From: an uncultured Brevibacillus sp.
GTDB taxonomy: Bacteria > Bacillota > Bacilli > Brevibacillales > Brevibacillaceae
NCBI RefSeq assembly: GCF_947502445.1
Contig: NZ_CANMZW010000007.1
Span: 1 to 64,000 of the forward strand
Length of the DNA stretch: 64,000 nt
Direction of reading: 5' to 3'
Below are positions 7,116 to 16,080 of this stretch, piece by piece. The notes beneath the pieces were generated by a model, which worked only from the letters and a program-made list of their open reading frames with translations, searched no databases and was not told the DNA's origin. Position 1 is the stretch's first letter. Every line of letters starts with the position of its first letter. The position numbers were made by a program, and so were the translations under genes.

Positions 7116-10100
7116 ATGAAAGCAGTAGTAAGAGAACATATTCAACAATTGGATGTTTCGCTTGGCGGAGGAATCGTCAGCGACAAAATTCGTGTAGATA
7201 CAATTGATAACCCGATGCTCGTGATCGGATTGGGCGGAACAGGGATTGATGCCTTGCTCCGCTTGAAATACCAGGTGAACAGACGCTTCAAGCTGCCGGT
7301 AGACGCTCTCTCGAAAAAGCGCAAGGAAAAGCCGGACAATATCGAATATATCGCGTTTGAGACCAACGAGCATGATCGCAATAAAAAGTACAAGGGCATC
7401 GGGCTCGACCCGGTAACCGAGTTTGTATTGTTGTCCAATCCGGAAATCGGGGGGGTTTTGCAAAACCGAAGCATTCTGGAGCCGTACATTACGGATTGGC
7501 TTTCCCCTGAGCTGACGATCACAGACGGAATCAGCGGTGCATCCGGAGTTCGTCAGGCAGGACGCCTGCTTTTATTTACAAAAATCACGCAGGTTGTCCA
7601 AACGATTGAGAAAAAGATCAAAATGCTCTGCGAGGGGACGAATAAAAAGCTGACTGTATTCCTGCTGAGCGGTCTTTCCGGGGGAACGGGAAGTGGCTGC
7701 TTCCTCGATATCGCATATATTGTTCGCGGTATTTTGGAGCGCGATTTCGGCAGTGGCGGGGTAGACAAGGTCAATACACTGGGCTATCTGTTTACTCCTG
7801 ACGTGAATCTGTCGAACAAGAGCCTCAGCTCTCATACGCGTGACTACATCATGAAAAATGGCTATGCAGCACTGAAGGAGCTCGACTACTGGATGAACAC
7901 GGACGAGCGCATGGAGCGCTTCCGTCAGCAATATGGCAACGTGCTTTCCGTGCAATCGCCGATGCCTCCGTTCAACCTGTGCCATTTGATCTCAGCGACG
8001 AATCTCGAAGGCAAAGCATTGGAAAATGCCTACGATTACTGCATGAATGTAACAGCGGAGAACATTACGAACTTCATGGCGAGTGAGGAAAAGCGCTCTG
8101 GCGAAGAGTTCGCGATCCATGACTATATCAGCAACATCCGTACGAACATCAATCAGATGCCAAAAGCGTACGCGGCAAACTATCAATACAACGTTATCGG
8201 TGCTTCATCTGCTGTCCTGCCGATTGAAGAAATGACGACCTATTTGGCTTATCGTCTGTTTAAGAAAATGGAGAAAATGTTCACGGTAGCTCCAACCCAG
8301 GAGGACGCAGAGAAGTTCGCTCGCAAGCTGGGGATTGATATCGACTCCATTTCACGCAAGTTTGAAGAGCGCGTTCCTGAGCCGCTGCCTGGCTATGAAA
8401 ACAGCGAGCGCCTGAACTACAGCAACGTTATTTCCCAGCAGGTGGTAAGCATCGATCATGAGCTGGAGCAAGGCTATCTCGCCAAGGCGCGGGAGGCGTA
8501 CATCAAGTGCAAGAAGCAGACACCGGGCGACATGATTTCTGTATTTGGAGAAATGATTACACGTGTCTTCCTGCATCCGGAGCAAGGACCATTTTACGCA
8601 TCCCGTCTGATTCATTCGGACAAAGGCTACTGCCTGATGAAAATGATTTTGTCCTACGTAGAAAGCCTCAAGGCGAATCTGGAGAGCTTCCCGCGTGAGA
8701 TCGAGGGTGCACGTGAAGTGGCGGGTGAAAAGCTGGGCGATGCCCGCAGCGCTTTCATCTCCAAGGAGAAAAAGAAGAACCTTTATATTGAAGCGAAAAT
8801 CAATGAGTACCAGCTTCTCGCCGATCAGGAAAAGCTGGAGCAAATGATTGAATTCTACGAAGAGCTGCACCGTTTGCTCAATGCGGAAAACAATCGCATT
8901 TATAACGTGTTTACAGAAATTTTGAATACACTGAACCAGATTTTCGAGAAAAACGGCGACATTCTGATGGGCGGCGGAGAAGAGAGCGACCGTACCGGCA
9001 ACAAGACGTACTACTGGAACATCGTCAGTGTGCCTGATATCACCAAGGTCGTCGGCAACATTTTGGAGCAAAAGGAATCCGATGATTTGATCCGCGACTT
9101 TACAAGCGAGCTGCTCCGCCATTCGGATCAGTGGGTAAAAGAGCAGGAGCTGGATATCGTCAGCTCGATTTCCGAATTCTTGTCGGAAAAATTCGGTGAG
9201 CTGATCACCAAGTCGATGGAAGAATTCCTGGTGATCAAATATGGTCAGGATGAGACGCTGGATCGCATCGTCGAGCGCAAGATTGCGAGCAAGCTGGACG
9301 AAGAGGCGATTCCGGTTTTCCATCTCAGCAACAATCTTGGCAATATGCACTTCCCGTCTTGGGGCTTCGTATCCGTACCGCTCAAAGCTCCAGGCATTTT
9401 AAAAGGAATTAAAAACTATCAGGATACAGCTATTAGTGGATCGCGCTTTACGGTCAAAGAAAGTGAAGTGAAAAACCGCATTTTCTGGCTGAATACGAAA
9501 AACGGGATTCCGCTGTTCGTTTACACGCCACTGAAGGTATATGAGGAAAGCTACGAGCGCACGATTCTGGAGCGCGAAGGCATTGGGCGTCACCTCGTTC
9601 AAACTGAAAAGAACAACTGGGCGTACCTCCCGTCGCCGATCCCTGAAAAATCATGGGGCGATACGTACCAAAACGACCGGATCAGAGCATACAACGCCAA
9701 GGTTCGTCGCCTGTTCGAAACAGCGCTTGGATACGGCAGCATCCGGGAAAAAGGCAGCGACAGCAAAACGAGCAGCCGTTATGAGTGTGTTGTCTCCAAG
9801 CCGTTTTCGATTGCTTCGTTCATGGCGAAGTACCATACAGAAGGCGATCTGTCCAAGCTGAGCCCAGGTGAAATTAAGCGGGCATTGGCGGAGCTGAAAG
9901 GCTTCATGCGGGATGGCTTGGAGCAAGAGTACACGCGTGATGTATTTGGCAGTATCAATGAAGAGATGGCAAAGGAAAACCTGATTCGCTATCCGGAGCA
10001 AATTCGTTTGATGGAAGAGGAAGTACGCAAATACAAAGAAATCGAGGACAAAATCGCGGAGCTGGAGCAGATTGTAAATGCCATTCAGGGCGAGGAAGAG

Positions 10101-10505
10101 CTGGTTACCCGATTCATCGAGGCACTCTATACAGGCACGATCGTAAAACGCGGTGCTCTGTACGTCTACGACAAGGACGAGGAAGAAGAAGCTTGGGAGC
10201 CGTTTATCAACTTGATGAAGGCGAGCAAGCACATAGAATTTGCGATCTATGAGAAGTTCCGTGCATTGGATCACAAGAGCATGGCTACGCTTCAGCGCAA
10301 GGCTTCACGTCGCAGTGACGCCATGACTTCTGCGGAAGATACGGAAAAGCTGATTGCCAAGCTCGATGAGATCGCAGCTGCTTTCCAAGCGGTGAAGAGT
10401 GATCTGGAGTACGACCGTGATGAGTACGTCAATGGAGAAGAGATGTATCAGTTCTACAAAAAAGTGTGGTCAAAAGTAAACGATATGCGCAAGACGCTGC
10501 AATAA
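7116..10505 (+). CDS. Tubulin/FtsZ-like GTPase (Tubulin_2 type)
   Basis: 1129 residues. The N-terminal 400 residues carry the tubulin-type nucleotide fold: NPMLVIGLGGTG (residues 32-43), then LLSGLSGGTGSG, whose GGTGSG (189-194) is the tubulin/FtsZ phosphate-binding signature, then LGYLFTPDV. The rest is long, charged and largely helical, with coiled-coil stretches near 480-620 and 970-1030, and may drive assembly or bind partners. It is far longer than FtsZ (about 380), as expected for the 'tubulin-like' Pfam family Tubulin_2. No signal peptide, so cytoplasmic. It sits 13 bp after the vWA gene and 13 bp before a paralogue-like gene. GTP-driven polymerisation is inferred. Confidence 0.85.
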   Translation: MKAVVREHIQQLDVSLGGGIVSDKIRVDTIDNPMLVIGLGGTGIDALLRLKYQVNRRFKLPVDALSKKRKEKPDNIEYIAFETNEHDRNKKYKGIGLDPVTEFVLLSNPEIGGVLQNRSILEPYITDWLSPELTITDGISGASGVRQAGRLLLFTKITQVVQTIEKKIKMLCEGTNKKLTVFLLSGLSGGTGSGCFLDIAYIVRGILERDFGSGGVDKVNTLGYLFTPDVNLSNKSLSSHTRDYIMKNGYAALKELDYWMNTDERMERFRQQYGNVLSVQSPMPPFNLCHLISATNLEGKALENAYDYCMNVTAENITNFMASEEKRSGEEFAIHDYISNIRTNINQMPKAYAANYQYNVIGASSAVLPIEEMTTYLAYRLFKKMEKMFTVAPTQEDAEKFARKLGIDIDSISRKFEERVPEPLPGYENSERLNYSNVISQQVVSIDHELEQGYLAKAREAYIKCKKQTPGDMISVFGEMITRVFLHPEQGPFYASRLIHSDKGYCLMKMILSYVESLKANLESFPREIEGAREVAGEKLGDARSAFISKEKKKNLYIEAKINEYQLLADQEKLEQMIEFYEELHRLLNAENNRIYNVFTEILNTLNQIFEKNGDILMGGGEESDRTGNKTYYWNIVSVPDITKVVGNILEQKESDDLIRDFTSELLRHSDQWVKEQELDIVSSISEFLSEKFGELITKSMEEFLVIKYGQDETLDRIVERKIASKLDEEAIPVFHLSNNLGNMHFPSWGFVSVPLKAPGILKGIKNYQDTAISGSRFTVKESEVKNRIFWLNTKNGIPLFVYTPLKVYEESYERTILEREGIGRHLVQTEKNNWAYLPSPIPEKSWGDTYQNDRIRAYNAKVRRLFETALGYGSIREKGSDSKTSSRYECVVSKPFSIASFMAKYHTEGDLSKLSPGEIKRALAELKGFMRDGLEQEYTRDVFGSINEEMAKENLIRYPEQIRLMEEEVRKYKEIEDKIAELEQIVNAIQGEEELVTRFIEALYTGTIVKRGALYVYDKDEEEEAWEPFINLMKASKHIEFAIYEKFRALDHKSMATLQRKASRRSDAMTSAEDTEKLIAKLDEIAAAFQAVKSDLEYDRDEYVNGEEMYQFYKKVWSKVNDMRKTLQ

Positions 10506-10518
10506 GACAGGAGGAAGC

Positions 10519-12867
10519 ATGAGGGATTTGATTGGAGAGTTCGCGACCCATTACGTTACGGATTTGGAGAAACAACTGGATAGCGGGAATGGACAGCCAA
10601 GCATTCAAAACCCTGTGCTTTTCCTCTTTCTCGGGGATAAATGCGTGGAGGCGCTGCAAGCTGTTTGTGCCCTGAACAAGCAAAGCTGGCAAAATGGCAA
10701 CGGCGTCCTCTACGTGCATGCTTTTCAAGAGGAGACGTGGGAGCATCCGCAAGTGCTTGGTTGCCGACTGCCGCGTCCGGAGGCAAGCAAGCAGACGATG
10801 CGCGCCTTCATCTATGAGCGTTTTGTACAGGATGAATCGTTCAAGATGGAATTGAACAAGGCGCTGAAGCTGGCCAGTGTACGAGTAGCGGAAATGGGCA
10901 AGCTGTTTACGACCTTTCAACAGGTCAATATTGCTGTCGTGACTCGTGCAGACGATCCGGCTGCTATCTTGTTGCCTGAGCTTACCTTGCTGCTCAAAAG
11001 CTATCTCGCTGAACTGTTTAAAAATGTGTCGGTCGATTTGTATGTCCTGCTGCAAGAAAAAAACAGTGGAGAAGCATTCGGGTTTTCAGCGGCACTGTCA
11101 GTCAGCTTTTTAGAAGAGATCAACCGTTATCAGCGCAGTAATTTCAGCTTTTCAGAAAATCTTCTGGTGACGGAGGATCTCGTCAAGCTGCCAGTCGAGC
11201 ACCGTAATGCGCCATTATTTTCACTCGTTTATTTGCTCAGTGACAAGACGGAGCACGGATTGTTTCTCGAAACGGGCATGCAGGAAAATTACGAGCTGAT
11301 CAGTAAGCTAGTGCTTTTGAACAATAAAAAGGCAGAGAGCGAAATCAGTGAGAACAGCGAGGGCTACAATAAGCTGCAATTCATCCGCAGCATTACGGTA
11401 GATACGGGTCAAACCACCTTTGCCAGCGCTGGCTTGGCAAAGGTGAAGCGGCCTACACATGCGATTGCGCTAACGGTGCTCTCGGCTGTTTTTGACCGCT
11501 ACCTGGAAAGGTTAAAGGCTGGAGAAAATTTGCCGAAAACAAAGGCGAGAGAAAAGCTGGGACTCACCGCCAACGATTTGGAGCGAAAAATCAGGTCGGT
11601 CCTGTCTGAAGATCATGCGCTGGAGGAAATGACTGGGCTGATGACCTCTGGTGTCAGCTACAGCGAGCTTTCTGGCATGAACCTACGGGAAGCCGAGCTG
11701 GCTTTGTTTGACGGCAGCAGCCAAGCTTTTTTTGAAGCCAATGTGGCTCACGGGGCGCGAAATCGCGTCGATAGCCTGAGTTTGCAGGAAGCGCTCGCAC
11801 AACTGATCCAGCGTGAATGGATTGACGATGAGCGCTTGGGCCTTTACGCAGCCTATCAGCTGACAGCGGAGCAGGCAAATGGTGCCAATCTGTTGGAGGA
11901 GCTGCGCACAGGGATCAGAGAAACCACCAGGCAGCTGGAGTATACAAAGGCAGAGCTGGAGGAGCTATACCAGCAGCGTGTAGATCGGCAGGAAATCAGA
12001 GTAGGCGGTTTTTTCACAAGAGACAAGGAACGGGTCAGGACCTTTGTCCGCCACCTGCTGAGCATGATATACAGTAAAAAATTCGAGCTCCTGGAATGGG
12101 AGCTTACACTGGGACTCCTCCTGCAATTGGAGAAACAGGTAGAGAAGATTCATAGAGAGATTGGCGTAAAAGTAGATGAGCTCGAAGGCTTGCAGAAGCA
12201 GCTTCGGGAGATTGCCCAAAAAAGTGTTCGCGAAGCGTCTGATTATCTGGGAAAAAATATGGACGAATACTACGAGTCGGTAGTAACGGAGACGATTCGT
12301 TCGCTGGAGGCACAGCGCGGAAGCGGGTTTTATCTCGAATCCAGGTTTATCGGCAATGGCTCGCTACTCTTCCAAAGCGGCATTGCTGGATTGGTAGAGA
12401 GGTTATGCCAGTTTTGCAGGGCAGAAATACTTACGCGCTCGACATTTGCCCTGTCCTTTGAAGCAGAGCTGCTCGCTCGTGCGAATGTTGCTGCTGCCTA
12501 TGAAAACAGAACGGTATTGACCAAAGAAGACTTGTTCCAGGATCTATCCCTTGTGCTCGAGGAACGGGCTGCGGTTCACATCGAAGTCTTTCATTTCTTG
12601 CAAAAGCACCGCTACGAGGAAAAATATTTGTTCGCGGATATCCGTAACGATTTTGTCCAGTATGTTCTCCGTTCAGCAGATAGAACCCGCACCTACAAGC
12701 AAGGGTGTATCCACGAGGAACAAAAAAGCGGAATAGAAAAAATGAATCTGATGGGCGGATTTGGCATGGAAGACCTGATGTTTTACCGCAACAACAAGAA
12801 ATACCATGCTTCCTACGAGGAAAGCGGGTTTGTCTTTCACCGCCGGGGAGGAGATGAATCGTCATGA
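10519..12867 (+). CDS. Probable degenerate tubulin-fold partner protein (no GTP signature)
   Basis: 782 residues, no signal peptide. I see a segment-by-segment parallel to the upstream tubulin-like protein. NPVLFLFLGDKCVEAL (residues 31-46) matches NPMLVIGLGGTGIDAL, GVLYVHAFQEE matches the NIEYIAFETNE strand, and VNIAVVTRADDPAAILLPEL matches the LTVFLLSGLSGGTGSG helix-strand. LYVLLQEKNSG and the helix ending in FLEEINRYQ then follow in the same order. The Gly-rich GTP loops are replaced, so nucleotide binding is probably lost. The second half is helical with coiled coil (about 470-580). Its stop overlaps the next start (ATGA). Homology by eye only; otherwise an uncharacterised protein. Confidence 0.6.
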   Translation: MRDLIGEFATHYVTDLEKQLDSGNGQPSIQNPVLFLFLGDKCVEALQAVCALNKQSWQNGNGVLYVHAFQEETWEHPQVLGCRLPRPEASKQTMRAFIYERFVQDESFKMELNKALKLASVRVAEMGKLFTTFQQVNIAVVTRADDPAAILLPELTLLLKSYLAELFKNVSVDLYVLLQEKNSGEAFGFSAALSVSFLEEINRYQRSNFSFSENLLVTEDLVKLPVEHRNAPLFSLVYLLSDKTEHGLFLETGMQENYELISKLVLLNNKKAESEISENSEGYNKLQFIRSITVDTGQTTFASAGLAKVKRPTHAIALTVLSAVFDRYLERLKAGENLPKTKAREKLGLTANDLERKIRSVLSEDHALEEMTGLMTSGVSYSELSGMNLREAELALFDGSSQAFFEANVAHGARNRVDSLSLQEALAQLIQREWIDDERLGLYAAYQLTAEQANGANLLEELRTGIRETTRQLEYTKAELEELYQQRVDRQEIRVGGFFTRDKERVRTFVRHLLSMIYSKKFELLEWELTLGLLLQLEKQVEKIHREIGVKVDELEGLQKQLREIAQKSVREASDYLGKNMDEYYESVVTETIRSLEAQRGSGFYLESRFIGNGSLLFQSGIAGLVERLCQFCRAEILTRSTFALSFEAELLARANVAAAYENRTVLTKEDLFQDLSLVLEERAAVHIEVFHFLQKHRYEEKYLFADIRNDFVQYVLRSADRTRTYKQGCIHEEQKSGIEKMNLMGGFGMEDLMFYRNNKKYHASYEESGFVFHRRGGDESS

Positions 12868-14147
12868 GTCAAAGAAAGCTCAGTCTGCTCATGGTTTTAT
12901 GTAGCCTGGTGGGTGGCGTGATTGGATTTTTGGTAGGGGAAGTCATTCTGGATCGTTTGTCTGGTGAGTTTCCGCAATGGGCTGTAATGGGACTTTATTT
13001 TGGGCAGTATGCCTTTTTTGTAGGATTGATGTGTCTGATCGCGGAAATCATTTCACCAAGGCTAAACGGATACGGATGGAAGCAGCGCTATCTGGGATTC
13101 TCCTGGAAAATGCTCGTGCCCAGCACGCTATTGATGGTAGGCGTCGCAGCCATGCTGCTACAGCTACTGTACGGCTCGTCGTTTCAGCAATCGAGTGGTG
13201 CCAACAACATTGTGCTTGTGCTCGATACTTCGGGGAGCATGAGCCAGTCAGACCCGGACAATCAACTGTTCAAGGCAGCGGCCGACATGGTCCAGAAAAT
13301 GGACAGGGATATGAAGGTTGCTGTTGTTACGTTTAATGACCGCACAGAAGTATTGCAGCCATTGGTTTCTTTAAGCAGTAAAGCAACCAGAGATGAAGTA
13401 ATCCAAAAGCTGCTTAATCAAACGGGAACAGATGGAGGGACCCGTATTGGGCTGGCCCTGCAAGAGGGGCTTGCGCAGCTGCAGGCATCGAATCAGCTTG
13501 AAAACAGTACAGTCGTGCTGATGTCGGACGGCTACAGCGATTTGGATGTTGCGAGTACACTGGCTCCGTTCAAGCAAAATCATGTCCTGATTCACACGGT
13601 AGGAATGAGCAAAATCGATGCAGCAGGAACTGGCTTGCTTGAACAGATTGCTGCCGAAACAGGTGGCCGTTATTTTAATGTCGATCATGCGGATGAAATG
13701 ACTGGTATTTTTGGTCAAATCTACGATATAAGCCGCCAAGACCGCAATCTGGTAACAGAGCGCACAGGGGCGACAGAAGAAAGCCTCTTCTACACGATTT
13801 TGCGAGTCGTTAGCCTGCTCATTATTGGTGGACTCTTAGGATTGGGTCTGGGACTTATTTTTGACAATCGTCATCTGGCAAAAAGCTTTACCATTGGCGG
13901 GGCGGTAGCTGGTCTGCTTGCCGGACTGGTTTTGGAGATGGGGCTGATGTCGATTGACCTGCTCGATATGGTCGTGCGCCTGATCGCTTTGGCTCTGCTT
14001 GCTGTCGTCTTGACCATTTTCACGGTGTTCTTTCCTGCATCCGCGAGCGGAGGAGCGACTTCGATCCAAAAGCGGATGTTATCCGGGCGAAAAAGCGCAG
14101 GTGCTTTGGATGCCGGGAATCGAAGCAGCAAGCGGTTTCAACTGTAA
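12864..14147 (+). CDS. Polytopic membrane vWA-domain protein
   Basis: 427 residues. Three N-terminal transmembrane segments (about 7-28, 42-62, 84-103) precede a vWA domain with complete MIDAS: DTSGS (121-125), Thr193 in GGTRIG, and Asp222 in LMSDGY. Three more hydrophobic helices follow (about 310-390), then a short basic tail. The layout recalls BatA/BatB-type vWA membrane proteins, but the flanking helices are more numerous. It overlaps the preceding gene by four bases and is the second vWA gene of the operon, so two metal-dependent adhesion modules work in the same system. Confidence 0.85.
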   Translation: MSQRKLSLLMVLCSLVGGVIGFLVGEVILDRLSGEFPQWAVMGLYFGQYAFFVGLMCLIAEIISPRLNGYGWKQRYLGFSWKMLVPSTLLMVGVAAMLLQLLYGSSFQQSSGANNIVLVLDTSGSMSQSDPDNQLFKAAADMVQKMDRDMKVAVVTFNDRTEVLQPLVSLSSKATRDEVIQKLLNQTGTDGGTRIGLALQEGLAQLQASNQLENSTVVLMSDGYSDLDVASTLAPFKQNHVLIHTVGMSKIDAAGTGLLEQIAAETGGRYFNVDHADEMTGIFGQIYDISRQDRNLVTERTGATEESLFYTILRVVSLLIIGGLLGLGLGLIFDNRHLAKSFTIGGAVAGLLAGLVLEMGLMSIDLLDMVVRLIALALLAVVLTIFTVFFPASASGGATSIQKRMLSGRKSAGALDAGNRSSKRFQL

Positions 14148-14163
14148 GGGAGCATGATGAGTC

Positions 14164-14799
14164 ATGATCGTTAGCGAAGAAACACAAGAGCGGCTAATCA
14201 AGGATGTCACGTGCCAGTACCAAGGGAGCGAGTATGTGCTCAACTGGTACTGGTCTGCAGACGTACCTTGTGTTTATGTTCATAAATCCCCATATGGCAG
14301 CCCATTTGATCCATCCGAGATCAGCGAAGGGCAATTAAAGCTCTACACCCGCGAGGAATACAAGGTACACAAAGGGCTGCGCGAAAAAACGGAGGGCATC
14401 GGGCGATACACGTATCGAATTTTTCCCTGTCGTTTGCAAAATGGCAAGCCTGTCCTGCTCATTCCAGAAGGCGATGCACATATCGTCCATGTGAGCACGG
14501 GGAGAGCCAAAATCTATTACTCTTTTAAAAGAGGTCGAAATTGGTTCAGGTCGTATCAATCCTTGCAGATTCGCATTTTTTCAGAGATCCCGATCCCCAA
14601 GGATGTGCTTATCTACGTAAAAAAGGAAGGCTCAGCTCCTGCCCATAAGGACGACGGGACCCAGTACGCCTTTATTCGCGATCTGGAGCCAGGCGTCAAC
14701 CTGATGCCAGAGATCGAAATCAAGAAGAAGGATGTTATTCGGCTCTTTTTTACGGATGGCAAAAAGTACGGGGAACTGTACGAACTGATACCCGAATAG
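14164..14799 (+). CDS. Unrecognised beta-rich soluble protein of the vWA/tubulin/GTPase operon
   Basis: 211 residues, no signal peptide or membrane helix, predicted mainly beta strand with many aromatic residues (NWYWSADVPCVYVH, RNWFRSYQSLQIRIF). The pattern suggests two successive beta-sandwich domains (about 1-105 and 106-211), a non-enzymatic binding role. It lies 16 bp after the polytopic vWA gene and 15 bp before the GTPase gene. No family assigned. Confidence 0.7.
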   Translation: MIVSEETQERLIKDVTCQYQGSEYVLNWYWSADVPCVYVHKSPYGSPFDPSEISEGQLKLYTREEYKVHKGLREKTEGIGRYTYRIFPCRLQNGKPVLLIPEGDAHIVHVSTGRAKIYYSFKRGRNWFRSYQSLQIRIFSEIPIPKDVLIYVKKEGSAPAHKDDGTQYAFIRDLEPGVNLMPEIEIKKKDVIRLFFTDGKKYGELYELIPE

Positions 14800-14814
14800 G
14801 AGGCGAGCAAGCGC

Positions 14815-16080
14815 ATGCTGTCTTTTTTGAAAAACATGTTTGAAAAGAAGCCGCCAGTGAAGGAAAGACTTCCCTTTTACGATATTGTTTGCCCATACTG
14901 CTTTGCCAAGTTTGAACCAGATCAGGTTGTTTTCCGGGCTACACATCATCGTCAGGACGACGAAGATTATGCCTTGCAGGAAGATGAAATTCTTAACCAC
15001 TACAGAGATAAATTCGGACTGGATGCTATCGATGAGCTGGAGGCTATCATCGATCCGGAGTCTATTCCCGAGGAGAATCATCTATACGTAGACAATGTGC
15101 TGGCAGGCGTGACCGATCGCTATGGCATGGTGTCCAAGCGCAGGCTGTGCCCGAAGTGCCACAACGAGCTGCCGATCACGGCGGGGAAAGCACCGAGTAA
15201 CATCATTTCCATTGTGGGTGCCTCACAGGTTGGTAAGTCTGTCTACATGACATCCTTGATCCATACGCTGCAAAATACGACCGCGAACCACTTCGATGCA
15301 GCGTGTATGCCACTGAATGCGCAAATCAGCCGAAAGTTCCGCGAGAACTATGAGGCGCCACTGTTTGAACGCGGACAGCTGCTCGATTCCACGCAAAAGG
15401 AAAAGCGACAGGAGCCGTTTATTTTTCAGTTCATTTTCAAAGACAGCGAAAAGGCACCGTTAATCCTCGTCTTTTTTGATGTCGCAGGTGAGGGAATGGT
15501 GGATCGCGAGTATTTGGAGCTGTATGCTGCGCACGTGAAAAACTCGTCCGGTATTTTGTTCCTCGTCGATCCGCTGCAAATTAAAACGATTCGTGATCGG
15601 GTGATGCTTCAGGCTGGGGATGAGCCGGGAGAGTTTACAGCCAGATATGATGAACCGCGCGAGGTCGTCATTACGCTGTTTGAGAACTTCATCGGCTATC
15701 AGGAGCAGAGCAAGACGAATATCCCGACGGCAGTCGTTCTGACCAAGAGCGACATGCTGCATCTGATCAAGGAAGATGACGGCGAGTACATCAAGTCCAA
15801 CAGCAACGTCTTCCGTAATTTCGTGCATGAGCAGTACCTCAATACGACCGAATTCGAGAATATCAATGGTGAGATCAGTCGCTTCATTGAAAAAGTAGAT
15901 CGTCCGTTTAAAGATGCACTAGAGGTTTACTTTACCAACACGGCCTATTTCGCTGTATCCGCGCTGGGAAGCAATCCGGTTAACCAAAAGGTAAGTGGCG
16001 TCGTGACACCGATTCGGGTTGATGAGCCGTTTATTTGGTTAATGCATCAACTGGATTACATCGAGGGGAGGGAACGGTAG
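14815..16080 (+). CDS. Zinc-ribbon P-loop GTPase (DO-GTPase2-like)
   Basis: 421 residues. A split zinc ribbon is formed by CPYC (26-29) and CPKC (112-115), with an acidic helical insert between. A GTPase domain follows with Walker A GASQVGKS (135-142), G3 motif DVAG (222-225) after a hydrophobic strand, and G4 TKSD (310-313). The combination matches the DO-GTPase2 type known from predicted NTP-dependent conflict systems, where it is paired with a GAP1 protein, as it is here. Only one P-loop is seen. Probably a molecular switch regulated by the downstream gene, whose GTG start overlaps its stop by one base. Confidence 0.85.
   Translation: MLSFLKNMFEKKPPVKERLPFYDIVCPYCFAKFEPDQVVFRATHHRQDDEDYALQEDEILNHYRDKFGLDAIDELEAIIDPESIPEENHLYVDNVLAGVTDRYGMVSKRRLCPKCHNELPITAGKAPSNIISIVGASQVGKSVYMTSLIHTLQNTTANHFDAACMPLNAQISRKFRENYEAPLFERGQLLDSTQKEKRQEPFIFQFIFKDSEKAPLILVFFDVAGEGMVDREYLELYAAHVKNSSGILFLVDPLQIKTIRDRVMLQAGDEPGEFTARYDEPREVVITLFENFIGYQEQSKTNIPTAVVLTKSDMLHLIKEDDGEYIKSNSNVFRNFVHEQYLNTTEFENINGEISRFIEKVDRPFKDALEVYFTNTAYFAVSALGSNPVNQKVSGVVTPIRVDEPFIWLMHQLDYIEGRER

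Noticed and set aside
8352..9350. 332-residue minus-strand frame inside the tubulin-like gene
   Set aside because: Composition is typical of an antisense shadow of a codon-biased gene; no ribosome site or recognisable domain, and the plus-strand product is a clear continuous protein.
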